Both the position numbers and the translations under genes were made by a program. Positions 25,152 through 33,988 of a DNA stretch of 64,000 nt are shown one piece after another (the first letter of the stretch is position 1; each line of letters opens with the position of its first letter). The stretch is from Algoriphagus boritolerans DSM 17298 = JCM 18970 (GTDB taxonomy: Bacteria > Bacteroidota > Bacteroidia > Cytophagales > Cyclobacteriaceae): positions 1 through 64,000 of the forward strand of contig NZ_FNVR01000011.1 in NCBI RefSeq assembly GCF_900108085.1, read 5' to 3'. Below the pieces are notes generated by a model. It saw only the letters and a list, made by a program, of their open reading frames with translations, was not told the origin of the DNA and did not search any database.

Positions 25152-27398
25152 ATGCAATACGAGATTAAAATCGCTACCGAACTCCAGGTAAAACCGCAAC
25201 AGGTCAAAGCCACCATTGAATTACTGGATGGAGGGGCGACAGTTCCTTTTATTTCCCGATATCGAAAGGAAGCGACCGGTACCTTGGATGAAGTGCAGGT
25301 GGCTACGATCCGGGACCGAATTGAGCAACTTCGGGAATTGGACAAAAGAAGGGAAGCGATTCTTAAATCCATTGAGGAGCAAGGCAAACTCACTCCAGAA
25401 CTAAAAAAATCAATCGATGCGGCTGAGACCATGTCCAAGCTGGAGGATATTTATTTACCCTACAAACCTAAGCGGCGAACCAAAGCCACAATTGCGCGTG
25501 AAAAAGGACTTGAGCCGCTTGCTGAGCTGATTTTTACTCAGACATCCTTTGATTTGGATCGGGAGGCAGCGAACTATTTGAGTGAGGAAAATGAGGTCAA
25601 AACCATCGAGGAAGCACTTCAGGGAGCCCGGGATATTCTGGCCGAGTGGATCAATGAGAATGCTTCGCTTCGCGAAAAAATGAGAAAGCTTTTTCTTGAA
25701 GAGGGCACATTTACCTCCCGTGTTATTCCCGGAAAAGAAAACAAAGCCATCAAATACAAAGATTATTTCGAATGGTCTGAACCCATCAAAACGGCTCCAT
25801 CTCATCGGGTTTTGGCGATGCGAAGAGGGGAGAAGGAGCTGTTTCTGATGTTGGATGCCTGCCCTGAAGAGCTTTCCGCGATAGCGGTAATCGAACGGCA
25901 TATTTTGGAAAATGCCGCCAACTCCGCTGTGGATCAGGTAAAACTGGCGATCAAAGATTGCTACAGAAGATTGCTCAAGCCGAGCATGGAAACCGAAGTA
26001 CGGCTGTTGACCAAGAAAAAAGCAGACCAGGAAGCTATCCGGGTATTTGCAGAAAATCTCCGGCAGTTGCTTCTTGGATCTCCTTTGGGGGAAAAATCCG
26101 TGATGGCGATAGACCCCGGTTTCCGAACGGGTTGCAAGTTGGTTTGCTTGGGCCCTCAAGGTCAGTTTCTTCATTACGAAGCTATCTATCCCAATGAGCC
26201 TCAACGCAGATCTGCTGAGGCTGGAATGACAGTGAAAGGTTTGGTTCAAAAATTCTCCATTCAGGCTATTGCCATCGGCAACGGTACGGCAAGTCGTGAG
26301 ACGGAAACTTTTGTAAAAAGCCTTGGTTTGCCCAAAACGGTGATCGTAACGATGGTCAATGAAGCGGGAGCCTCGATTTATTCGGCTTCGGATGTGGCAC
26401 GAGAAGAATTTCCTGATTTGGATTTGACCGTTCGCGGGGCGGTTTCGATTGGTCGAAGGCTGATGGATCCTTTAGCGGAATTGGTCAAAATCGAGCCCAA
26501 ATCCATCGGAGTGGGTCAATACCAGCACGATGTCGACCAAAATGCATTGAAAAGTGCGCTGGATGATACCGTGATGTCAGCGGTGAACGGAGTGGGAGTG
26601 GAGGTCAATACGGCCTCGAAACAATTGTTGACCTATGTCTCAGGATTGGGACCGGTACTGGCACAGAATATCGTGGATTTCCGAACCGAAAACGGCCCAT
26701 TTACCAGTCGAGCCCAACTCAAAAAAGTGCCGCGATTGGGGGATAAAGCCTTCGAACAAGCAGCAGGATTTCTCAGGATCAGCAAAGCTAAGCATCCGCT
26801 CGACTCTTCGGCCGTTCACCCGGAGCGGTACGACTTGGTGGAGAAAATGGCAAAAGATCTCAACTCCTCGGTCAAAGATCTGATCAATTCAGAGGAGTTG
26901 CGGAGCAAAATTATCCTGAAAAACTACGTGTCCGAAACAGTTGGTTTGCCAACGCTTCAGGATATTTTGGCCGAATTGGCCAAGCCAGGCCGCGATCCAC
27001 GGGAGACTTTTGAAGTATTTAATTTCCAGGAGGGAGTCAATTCCATGTCCGATTTGAAAGTTGGGATGAAGCTGCCCGGAGTAGTAACGAATATTACTGC
27101 ATTTGGGGCATTTGTGGATGTGGGAGTACATCAGGATGGTTTGGTTCACCTGAGTCATTTGGCCGACCGCTTTATCAAAGACCCGAACGAAGTCGTGACT
27201 GTCAATCAGAAAGTGCAGGTAACGGTCATGGAAGTGGATATCGCCAGAAAGCGAGTGGCCTTAAGCATGAAAGCTGATCCTTTTGCGGAACGGGGAAAAA
27301 ATTCTGGAAAACCAGCTGCGAAACCTCAAAAATCCGAAGAACCTCAAGGAACCATGGCCGATAAGCTGGCGCTGTTGAAAGGGAAATTTGGGAAGTAA
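25152..27398 (+). CDS. tex: Tex family transcription accessory / S1 RNA-binding protein
   Basis: Tex is a cytoplasmic nucleic-acid-binding protein associated with transcription elongation. The 748-residue product shows the full family layout: N-terminal helical region (VKATIELLDGGATVPFISRYRKE), YqgF/RNase-H-like fold (SVMAIDPGFRTGCKLVCLGP, about 315-440), helix-hairpin-helix repeats (YVSGLGPVLAQNIV and KVPRLGDKAFEQAAG, about 490-560) and a C-terminal S1 domain (GVVTNITAFGAFVDVGVHQD, about 640-715). The charged tail PAAKPQKSEEPQ is typical. It is transcribed alone. Confidence 0.95.
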   Translation: MQYEIKIATELQVKPQQVKATIELLDGGATVPFISRYRKEATGTLDEVQVATIRDRIEQLRELDKRREAILKSIEEQGKLTPELKKSIDAAETMSKLEDIYLPYKPKRRTKATIAREKGLEPLAELIFTQTSFDLDREAANYLSEENEVKTIEEALQGARDILAEWINENASLREKMRKLFLEEGTFTSRVIPGKENKAIKYKDYFEWSEPIKTAPSHRVLAMRRGEKELFLMLDACPEELSAIAVIERHILENAANSAVDQVKLAIKDCYRRLLKPSMETEVRLLTKKKADQEAIRVFAENLRQLLLGSPLGEKSVMAIDPGFRTGCKLVCLGPQGQFLHYEAIYPNEPQRRSAEAGMTVKGLVQKFSIQAIAIGNGTASRETETFVKSLGLPKTVIVTMVNEAGASIYSASDVAREEFPDLDLTVRGAVSIGRRLMDPLAELVKIEPKSIGVGQYQHDVDQNALKSALDDTVMSAVNGVGVEVNTASKQLLTYVSGLGPVLAQNIVDFRTENGPFTSRAQLKKVPRLGDKAFEQAAGFLRISKAKHPLDSSAVHPERYDLVEKMAKDLNSSVKDLINSEELRSKIILKNYVSETVGLPTLQDILAELAKPGRDPRETFEVFNFQEGVNSMSDLKVGMKLPGVVTNITAFGAFVDVGVHQDGLVHLSHLADRFIKDPNEVVTVNQKVQVTVMEVDIARKRVALSMKADPFAERGKNSGKPAAKPQKSEEPQGTMADKLALLKGKFGK

Positions 27399-27549
27399 GG
27401 GTTATTGGGTTATCAGTTAAAAGTTATTTGTGCTCCGGCTAGTGTCAATGCTAGCAGGGTTTATTGTGGGAAAAATTGAGTAGAGACTTTCGCAGTGGGG
27501 TGCTAGAATCAAATCTTTATTTGAGTTCGAATCCTTGAAGTATTTAAAT

Positions 27550-27606
27550 CGTCGAATTGAAACGACGAATTGCAGATCAAACTGTCGACTTGATTCGACG
27601 TTTTTT
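27550..27606 (+). terminator. possible terminator after tex
   Basis: CGTCGAAT (27550-27557) pairs with ATTCGACG (27593-27600), followed by six T residues. The loop is long and contains a second potential GTCG/CGAC pairing. A plausible terminator, though ~150 bp after the stop codon. Confidence 0.4.
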
Positions 27607-27643
27607 AGAATTTAAAAAAAATTGATTGTTAATCCTTTCAAAC

Positions 27644-27836
27644 TCACATATTCCTCTTAATCTCCTCAAGCAATTCCCGCAATCTATCTTTTGCTTCAGG
27701 AGGGGAAATGATTCTGATTTTATCGGCCATCATCAGGATCCAGTGGATAAATCCCTCTAAGGATGAAGTCACAAAAGTCATTTCAATCCCAGTTTCTGTT
27801 CTTTTTTCAATTAAGTGAAAAAATCCAAAAACCTAC
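27644..27836 (-). pseudogene. WYL-domain regulator, C-terminal remnant
   Basis: The minus strand reads a ~60-codon tail including IEMTFVTSSLEGFIHWILMM, then ADKIRIISPPEAKDRLRELL and a TGA at 27644. The pattern (strand, then E-x-x-x-WIL, then a V/I-I-x-P segment and a final helix) is that of the C-terminal extension of YafY-like WYL transcriptional regulators. An in-frame stop lies directly upstream and no HTH or WYL core is present, so it is a fragment of a deleted gene. Too short for certainty. Confidence 0.5.
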
Positions 27837-27910
27837 TGACATACGGCTGTCATTCTCCAGGATTTTCTTTGAGTATAAGTTTAATCAAAACCACAGATGC
27901 TTTCTAGGGC

Positions 27911-30667
27911 TTAATTATTTTGGTCCTGATACATTTCATTGTAGACGTCTTCATCCATTCCTTTACTGAATCGTCTGAGATTGTATGTGAATGAAACCAT
28001 AAAATACTGCTGTAGGACATTAGTCTGAATGTCTTCGATGAAAGTCTCGGTGATGTTTCTGCGCACATTGGCATTTTGGCCAAGTAGATCATAGACCATG
28101 ATACTCACTTCTCCGCGTTGATTTTTGAAGATTTTTTTACCCAAGCTCATATTGACAAGTGAGAAGTTGTTGTCAAATCCTTCACTAAGTCCGGAGTTAA
28201 TCTGATGATTGAGATCTAATCGATAGATGATTCCTTTCCAGATGATCCAGTTGAAATTAACCCGGAATCGCTGTTGAAAGAAGTTGTCGTTAAGATTTGG
28301 ATTGAGTGTGTTTTCTACGGTGTTGAAGGTAGATCTGGACCAAATGTTGAAATCGATCTGGTCACTGATACTGCTGTTGATCGAGAACCCACCATTGATT
28401 CTTTGGGAATTGTTGAATCCGATCAGATCGTTGACCTGACCGGGTCTCCGGGTGATGCTAGCTCCTGCGTTAAGGTTGAGTTTGGATTTCATGAAGTCCA
28501 AGGGCATTCCATAACTTAGCCAAGATCTGATATCAAAATATCCATCCAGGTTGACCGGTCTGTTGATTTGAGAACCTCTTTCCAAGATAATTCCATCCTG
28601 GATTTCTGTCGGTTCCTCTGCAATGAAGGTACTATTGGATATAAAGTTGTTTACAAACTGAGATCGAGTAAACAGAAACCAGCTTTTGTCGGTGTCGGGA
28701 TTTTGACTTCTGAATCTCAATCGGAATTCTTTGCTGTAGGACTGATCCAAATCCGGACTACCAGTTCTCAACTGAAGCGGGTTAGTGTTATCTATTACGG
28801 GCTGAAGTTGACGAACCTGAGGTTCACTGGTTCTGGTGTCAAAGTCAAGTTGAATATTAGTGTTCGGGGTGAATTTATATTCGAACCTGACACTCGGGAG
28901 GACAGCGGTAAAGCTTCTTTTCAGATTAAATTGCTGTGGAAATTCCTGGTTGTTGTCCAATTTGGCATCCTGATACTCAATTTCAGTTTGCAATCTTACT
29001 TTTTCATTGCTGTACTGATAGCCTAGCTCAAATTCTTGAGTGAGATAGTCGCTTTGAAAGGAATTGCTTAGCGCGGTGTCCAGTAGCATGGTACCGCCTT
29101 CAAAGTCTCCCCCTTCTACATTAAAAACAAGTTGTTCTGAATTGTTTCCCCGATTTCCGATTTCATATTCAGCTTCCAGCATTCCGTTTTTTCCCAATGC
29201 TTCGGTAAACGAAAGACCCGCTTCCCAGCGCGTGCCTTGACGTGATCGGGTGGTTCTTTGATCGATATTTTCAACACGTTGATTAGCTCCTTCAAAATAG
29301 ACGTTTCTGGCCTTTCTGTCAGATTCATCATTGTCCCAGCCATCATGGAGCAAGCCACTAAAGGTAAGACTTCTGCCTGCCTTGTTAAACTTTTGCCCGA
29401 TGATCAATCGGTTGAAAAAATCATACTCTTGGTAAAGCCCTGTTTTCAAGTTGTCCACCTGATTGATTAGGTTAGTTCCATCTGTGGTTTCGCCAAGAAA
29501 TGATGAGTTTTCAGTTGATGACTCGGATGAGAAACGGGGTATATAGAGAATTCTTGTTTTATCGGTGGGGTTATATTCTAGTCGTAGGAAGGCACTATGT
29601 TCATTGTTAATCCGGACGTCTCTTTCAGTTTCTGAGTATTGTTGGTTTGATTCACTGGTTGTGACGAAATCCCTAAACTTGTTGGTGATTCCTAGATTCT
29701 CTCGCTTGGAAAAATTATAGCTTCCGGTAATTTTAAATTTTTCACCCCAAATATCAGAGTAATTGAGTCCGAGAATATTAGTGGTTACTATGCCTTCTTG
29801 AGGTCTTCCATCCGCTTGGGTGTTGGCATCACTGGTATAATTCAGCATGTTCACATTATTGGACAGACCGGTAAAGGTGATCCGCTGGTCTTCATCAAAG
29901 GCATTGATACTCGCACCGATAAGGTAACGGTCATCTGTGCCTATTCCGGCGGTCGTTTTTCCAAATTGTCCTTTTCTTCTGTTTGCCTTGGTGATGATAT
30001 TGATGGTTTTGATCCGTTCGCCATCATCAAATCCACTCAATTGAGCTTTTTCACTCAGTTGATCAAAAATTTCAATACTTTGAATGACCTCTGCAGGTAA
30101 GTTTTGAAGAGCTGCCTGGACATCCGTTCCGAAGAACGGTTTTCCATCTACCAAAATCTGACCGATGTTTTCACCCTGAGCCTGAAGTGCCCCACCTTCT
30201 GAGACAACTCCGGGTAGTTTTTCTATCAACACCTGAGCACTCGCGTCTTTCATCGTTTTGAAAGCATCCGCATTGTACATCGTGGTGTCATTCTTTTGAG
30301 TTCCGGTGGATCTTCTTGTCGACACCACTACTTCTTGGAGGGCGGTAGCTTCTTCCTGAATACTGAGTGAACCAAAATCGTAATTGGAATTGACTTCGAT
30401 CGTTTTGAAATAATTCTTGAATCCTAAATATTGGATTTTAAACAGGTAAGTTCCCTGTCTTACATTATTCATTTCAAATTCTCCATCCATTTCAGAGATT
30501 GTCCCATAGACTTGTGCTGAATCCGACACAGAAAGTAACAGAATATTGGCGTAAGGTACAGGGTTTTGTTTTCCATATTCAAATACTCTACCCTTGACGC
30601 TGTAAGATTGAGCGTAACTGACGGTGAAAGAACTTAAGGTAAAAATTAAAAAGAATAAATATTTCAT
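27911..30667 (-). CDS. outer-membrane beta-barrel protein with carboxypeptidase-regulatory N-terminal domain (TonB-receptor-like)
   Basis: A 918-residue outer-membrane protein. Signal peptide (YLFFLIFTLSSFTVSYAQ), a carboxypeptidase-regulatory-like domain (residues about 20-105; SVKGRVFEYGKQNPVPYANI), a plug-like region (about 115-225; VLIEKLPGVV, then GENIGQILVDGKPFFGT) and a ~690-residue barrel rich in alternating aromatic strands. This is the OMP_b-brl_3 group of TonB-dependent-receptor relatives common in Bacteroidota. No SusD partner or obvious TonB box is present, so the substrate is unknown. The C-terminus lacks the classical terminal aromatic: it ends YQDQNN after the last strand (YFMVSFTYNLRRFS). 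Confidence 0.85.
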   Translation of the reverse strand: MKYLFFLIFTLSSFTVSYAQSYSVKGRVFEYGKQNPVPYANILLLSVSDSAQVYGTISEMDGEFEMNNVRQGTYLFKIQYLGFKNYFKTIEVNSNYDFGSLSIQEEATALQEVVVSTRRSTGTQKNDTTMYNADAFKTMKDASAQVLIEKLPGVVSEGGALQAQGENIGQILVDGKPFFGTDVQAALQNLPAEVIQSIEIFDQLSEKAQLSGFDDGERIKTINIITKANRRKGQFGKTTAGIGTDDRYLIGASINAFDEDQRITFTGLSNNVNMLNYTSDANTQADGRPQEGIVTTNILGLNYSDIWGEKFKITGSYNFSKRENLGITNKFRDFVTTSESNQQYSETERDVRINNEHSAFLRLEYNPTDKTRILYIPRFSSESSTENSSFLGETTDGTNLINQVDNLKTGLYQEYDFFNRLIIGQKFNKAGRSLTFSGLLHDGWDNDESDRKARNVYFEGANQRVENIDQRTTRSRQGTRWEAGLSFTEALGKNGMLEAEYEIGNRGNNSEQLVFNVEGGDFEGGTMLLDTALSNSFQSDYLTQEFELGYQYSNEKVRLQTEIEYQDAKLDNNQEFPQQFNLKRSFTAVLPSVRFEYKFTPNTNIQLDFDTRTSEPQVRQLQPVIDNTNPLQLRTGSPDLDQSYSKEFRLRFRSQNPDTDKSWFLFTRSQFVNNFISNSTFIAEEPTEIQDGIILERGSQINRPVNLDGYFDIRSWLSYGMPLDFMKSKLNLNAGASITRRPGQVNDLIGFNNSQRINGGFSINSSISDQIDFNIWSRSTFNTVENTLNPNLNDNFFQQRFRVNFNWIIWKGIIYRLDLNHQINSGLSEGFDNNFSLVNMSLGKKIFKNQRGEVSIMVYDLLGQNANVRRNITETFIEDIQTNVLQQYFMVSFTYNLRRFSKGMDEDVYNEMYQDQNN

Positions 30668-30975
30668 TTGGATTAATTGGTTTGGGATAATGGTAGGTTA
30701 TAAATATTTCAGTTGGTCTTTTTGAATATACAAAGAAATAGTCCCGAGTTTTATTTTTAATGAAAGAATTGGCTGAACGGTAGATTAGTCAAATGAACAG
30801 TAACCTCTCAAGTAAAAAGGACTAAAAGCTGTCATGTAGTATTCTAAAAATTAAATGGATATTCTGGAAATATAAACCCTGACAACTATTGTCACATGAA
30901 AATGTTTGTTTTTACATCATTTGTGTGTTTATAAAAACAACATTTGTAACTTAGCATTCGTAAAGAGAATCAGTT
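30668..30975. other. divergent promoter region of barrel gene and repressor operon
   Basis: Two divergent leaders share this ~310 bp. On the right is an inverted repeat that may be the repressor's operator (see separate entry). The left part (30680-30890) is AT-rich without recognisable elements. Confidence 0.5.
30900..30944 (+). promoter_or_regulatory. imperfect inverted repeat before XRE-S24 operon
   Basis: AAATGTTTGTTTTTA (30900-30914) is matched with gaps by TAAAAACAACATT (30931-30944), giving an inverted repeat with a ~16-bp spacer about 30 bp before the first gene. Repressors of the XRE-S24 type often bind inverted repeats before their own genes, so autorepression is plausible but inferred. 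Confidence 0.35.
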
Positions 30976-31233
30976 ATGGAAACAAAAGATAAAATCAGCG
31001 TCACTTCAAAAACCCTTGCATCGGGAAATTGTCAGGTTAAGTTTTTTGTCGAGGATGAACAAAGACCTCAATATGGCTATCTGCTGGTAACAGAACCCAA
31101 GCCGGTTGGTGATATCATTGAAGAGATTAAAAGCCGTCTTGAAAGAAGAAGAATGGATGAAAAGAATGTGAATCCATTTTTTCCATTGTCTCCGGTATCG
31201 GATGATCCTAATTTTTACCTGTTTTCAGCATGA
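30976..31233 (+). CDS. small hypothetical protein coupled to XRE-S24 regulator
   Basis: An 85-residue soluble protein with no family that I recognise. It has a strand-rich first half (SVTSKTLASGNCQVKFFVED, then YGYLLVTEPKP), an amphipathic helix (IIEEIKSRLERRRMDEK) and a proline-rich tail. It ends in the 4-bp ATGA overlap that starts the regulator gene, so the two are translationally coupled. It could modulate the repressor (antirepressor or cofactor); this is context-based inference only. Confidence 0.6.
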   Translation: METKDKISVTSKTLASGNCQVKFFVEDEQRPQYGYLLVTEPKPVGDIIEEIKSRLERRRMDEKNVNPFFPLSPVSDDPNFYLFSA

Positions 31234-32003
31234 GTTACCTGGCCTCGAATCTTCGGTTTTTGCGAAAGCAAAAGAACATCACCCAACAGGATCTGGCAGA
31301 TCAGTTGGATGTCCAGCGTACGATGATCTCAGCCTATGAAGACGGCAGATCCGAACCCAAATTGACCACGCTTCAGAAGTTAGGTGAGATTTTGGAAGTT
31401 GGTGTAGAAGAACTGCTCGAGCATGACATCGAAAGGCTGGGGAGGAAAGCCGTGCAACAACGCGGAATCAATATATTGACCATAGCAGCGGATGAAAATG
31501 ATCAAGAGAATATTACGCTTGTAGGTCAAAAGGCCTCAGCTGGCTACCTGAACGGCTTTGCAGATCCGGAATACATGGAAACGCTGCCCCAATTTCATTT
31601 GCCCAATCTTTCCCGACAGGCTACTTATCGTGCATTTGAGCTTTCGGGCGATTCGATGCTCCCACTGATTCCAGGTACGATAGTCATTGGTGGGTATGTG
31701 GATCAACTGAAGCAAATTAAAAGCGGGAAGACGTATGTGCTTGTCACACAAAGCGAAGGGGTAGTTTACAAGCGTGTCTTTAACTACTTGGAAGAAAATG
31801 GAAAGTTATTTCTTGTTTCAGATAATGAACATTACAAACCCTATGAAATCAGAGGAGAGGACGTTCTCGAAATTTGGGAGGCCAAGGCGTTTATCAGTAC
31901 TGATTTCCCAAATCCCGGAGACAAAAAGAAACCGCTAACGCTCGACGACTTGGGAGAAATGATCCGGGACATCCATGCGGATCTGAGGAAAATAAGAGGC
32001 TAG
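31230..32003 (+). CDS. XRE-family regulator with S24 (LexA/cI-like) domain
   Basis: A 257-residue DNA-binding protein. The XRE helix-turn-helix occupies residues about 5-60 (LRKQKNITQQDLADQLDVQR). The S24 autoprotease-like domain (about 95-230) contains an Ala-Gly cleavage-type site (ASAGYL), the nucleophilic serine in SGDSMLPLIPG and a likely general-base lysine in GVVYKRV. The Ser/Lys dyad of LexA/cI-type switches therefore seems intact and the repressor may be inactivated by DNA damage or another signal. It follows the small protein with an ATGA overlap and converges on the TIR gene with a 4-bp overlap of stop codons. Confidence 0.85.
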   Translation: MSYLASNLRFLRKQKNITQQDLADQLDVQRTMISAYEDGRSEPKLTTLQKLGEILEVGVEELLEHDIERLGRKAVQQRGINILTIAADENDQENITLVGQKASAGYLNGFADPEYMETLPQFHLPNLSRQATYRAFELSGDSMLPLIPGTIVIGGYVDQLKQIKSGKTYVLVTQSEGVVYKRVFNYLEENGKLFLVSDNEHYKPYEIRGEDVLEIWEAKAFISTDFPNPGDKKKPLTLDDLGEMIRDIHADLRKIRG

Positions 32004-33085
32004 TTTCTTGAAAGTGTAATCTCAGAAGAAGTACCTGCTGATGGAAAAATCACTAGTCCAGACCAGCTTTGGCCGGAGTTGCTGGTATTCAGCTCAATCC
32101 GACCGCCTATCTCAAGGAGTGTATTGTAGTATTCAGCGTATAACTGATTGCCTTCAATCCTGCCTGAGCCATTTCCAATCTGAATATTGAGGATATTGTA
32201 TTCATAAAACGTAAATTCAGATCCGTTTTGGGAAAATGCTAAAGTCGATTGATTGCCTTGTAGATCCTTTAAAAGCCAGTAACCCGATACGTCGTAAGCG
32301 TCCTGTGAATCCGTAGAAGGCTGAGGAGGTGCTGGCTCCTGGTTTTCCAATTGGAGGCTGTTGTAAATCTCATTTCCTTCTGGATTTTGTGTTCTTATAT
32401 CCACTTGGGCTTCTTCTTTTGAATCATCGATGGTGATATTATCGGGATCGGGATAGATGACTTCTTCCTCCGGTACACACATTATCAACAAGATTAAAAA
32501 AAACACCAATCCTCCTAAAGCCCACAAGTAGTTTTTAGCCCACCAACCTTTGGGTTTAGAAAGAGGTGGAATAAAAGTTCTCGGATTTGATATAGGATCA
32601 GACTTAGGCACTGGTATTTTGGGAATTAATTTTTCTAGCACTTTGGTCAATTCTCCCACATCATAATTCCACCTTGAGCTGGTCAATTCTTGGGCATGTT
32701 TGAGCGATAGTTCTTTCAAATCATCAGGGAGTACTTCCGGATCTGGCATTTCTGCACCATTTACGAGAATGGGGATTACTCGCAAGTTTCTCTTTAGTGC
32801 CTCCGAAATTTCTTTTCTAACCCAGTCATTTGGCTTTTGGATACGCATGGTGCCGTTAGAATCAGTAGCTTTCAGCCAGTGAGGGCCAATCATTGCAAGC
32901 AGCACCTTGCTTTCATTTAAAGCTTTGGCAATGGACAGATCAAAATTCAATCCGGCCTCCAAGGTCTCAACATCATAAAAAATATTTTCCTGACCGAATA
33001 CTTGCTCCAGTTTGTCCTTGAGCCTCCCAGATTCACCGGAGGTATCTTCCCGCCTGTAGCTGATAAAAATTTTCCCGTTTGACAT
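32000..33085 (-). CDS. TIR-domain protein with transmembrane segment and beta-rich C-terminal domain
   Basis: A 361-residue protein with three parts. The N-terminal TIR domain (residues about 3-150) opens FISYRREDTSGESGRLKDKL and contains ALNESKVLLAMIGPHWL and WVRKEISEALKRNLRVIPIL; the glutamate in WVRKE lies where prokaryotic TIR NADases have their catalytic acid. A linker and one transmembrane helix follow (LWALGGLVFFLILLIMC, about 189-206). The C-terminal ~100 residues form a beta-rich, lipocalin-like domain (SGYWLLKDLQGN, ending SSEITLSRN). TIR domains degrade NAD or make nucleotide signals in bacterial immunity; a membrane-anchored form with an external sensor is plausible. It has its own promoter and overlaps the repressor gene tail-to-tail by 4 bp. 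Confidence 0.75.
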   Translation of the reverse strand: MSNGKIFISYRREDTSGESGRLKDKLEQVFGQENIFYDVETLEAGLNFDLSIAKALNESKVLLAMIGPHWLKATDSNGTMRIQKPNDWVRKEISEALKRNLRVIPILVNGAEMPDPEVLPDDLKELSLKHAQELTSSRWNYDVGELTKVLEKLIPKIPVPKSDPISNPRTFIPPLSKPKGWWAKNYLWALGGLVFFLILLIMCVPEEEVIYPDPDNITIDDSKEEAQVDIRTQNPEGNEIYNSLQLENQEPAPPQPSTDSQDAYDVSGYWLLKDLQGNQSTLAFSQNGSEFTFYEYNILNIQIGNGSGRIEGNQLYAEYYNTLLEIGGRIELNTSNSGQSWSGLVIFPSAGTSSEITLSRN

Positions 33086-33151
33086 AAAAATTCCTGGTTA
33101 ATACCTTTATAAAGGTAAATAAATCAGGTAATTAAAAGCAAATCAGGCTGG

Positions 33152-33916
33152 TTATTCTCCTTGGATTAAATCAGTAAATCCAATTCTTATTTTTTTAACT
33201 GCATCAAAACCGGGATCAATATTTACTACTCCTTTTCCCAGTTCGTGCCAATAGCCATCTCCGCAATTTATGTATGCGCCACGTTTGGTTCCGGCTTCTT
33301 CCTTGGCCAGTTCATAATGATAGTCAGGGGTGAAAACAATCTTCATCAATTGAATCGCAAAGTCCCAATTGACCACACGAGAGGTTCCATTTTTTTCAAA
33401 TACAACTTCCCGAACCGAAAAATGAACGGTTAGGCTGCAATCTGTAAGCTGATCTCCTTCGACTTGCCGGTAATCGATTTTTAGGGGTGCCTCTTTTTTG
33501 GCAGTTTCATAGATCGCCTGGATCAAGTCTTGGGCCATCAGTTGCCATTCTTCCTGGTTGGAAGGAATTTTCACGCCTTCATCTTTACCTTTTTCGATTG
33601 CCGTTACGGTTATTCCCCCATCTTCGATGTCTTTGCTGGTCCAACGGGTTTTATCAAAAAGCTGCTGTAGCGGCTTGATCCAGACAGAATTCAATTGTCC
33701 TTTGTACCTGTAGTCGTCATCGGGAGTAAACCCCTCATCAAAAATCTCCTCCTCGCTCAGCTCTTCGCGTTCGGTGTAGTGTAGGTCCAGTGCAGTACTC
33801 AAGTCTCCTTTGGACCAGTCCAATGCCAATCGAAAAACGTGACTATAGGGTGGCGGTATTATGCCGGAATCGTATTCTAAAACTAAGCCGGTGATGCTGT
33901 TTTTTATGGAGGTCAT
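33152..33916 (-). CDS. hypothetical protein, conserved-looking
   Basis: A 254-residue soluble protein without a recognised family. It has a strand-turn start (SITGLVLEYDSGIIPPPYSH), an acidic middle (EREELSEEEIFDEGF), an aromatic core (SVWIKPLQQLFDKTRW) and an end rich in Gly and Tyr (YINCGDGYWHELGKG). I see no catalytic motif. The frame runs up to a TTG at 33982, but the ATG at 33916 leaves a 72-bp divergent gap to the oxygenase gene and is the better start. Confidence 0.55.
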   Translation of the reverse strand: MTSIKNSITGLVLEYDSGIIPPPYSHVFRLALDWSKGDLSTALDLHYTEREELSEEEIFDEGFTPDDDYRYKGQLNSVWIKPLQQLFDKTRWTSKDIEDGGITVTAIEKGKDEGVKIPSNQEEWQLMAQDLIQAIYETAKKEAPLKIDYRQVEGDQLTDCSLTVHFSVREVVFEKNGTSRVVNWDFAIQLMKIVFTPDYHYELAKEEAGTKRGAYINCGDGYWHELGKGVVNIDPGFDAVKKIRIGFTDLIQGE

Positions 33917-33988
33917 GGTGTAAGCTTTGCGCAAAAGTATGGTTTTTCGGGCAATTAAGTGGTTATTTTGCAGCCCAATCAAATTTTC

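Larger units (their letters stand above)
27399..27910. other. spacer between tex and outer-membrane barrel gene
   Basis: Holds the possible tex terminator and the WYL-regulator remnant on the minus strand. The remaining ~150 bp after tex, with repeated simple motifs, show nothing I can assign. Confidence 0.5.

Noticed and set aside
25455..26249. 264-residue open frame antisense to tex
   Set aside because: Shadow of the conserved tex gene; its translation is Phe/His-rich with no recognisable domain.
30976..33085. XRE-S24 genes and TIR gene as a single operon
   Set aside because: The TIR gene is on the opposite strand and merely overlaps at the stop codons; any link must be regulatory or positional.
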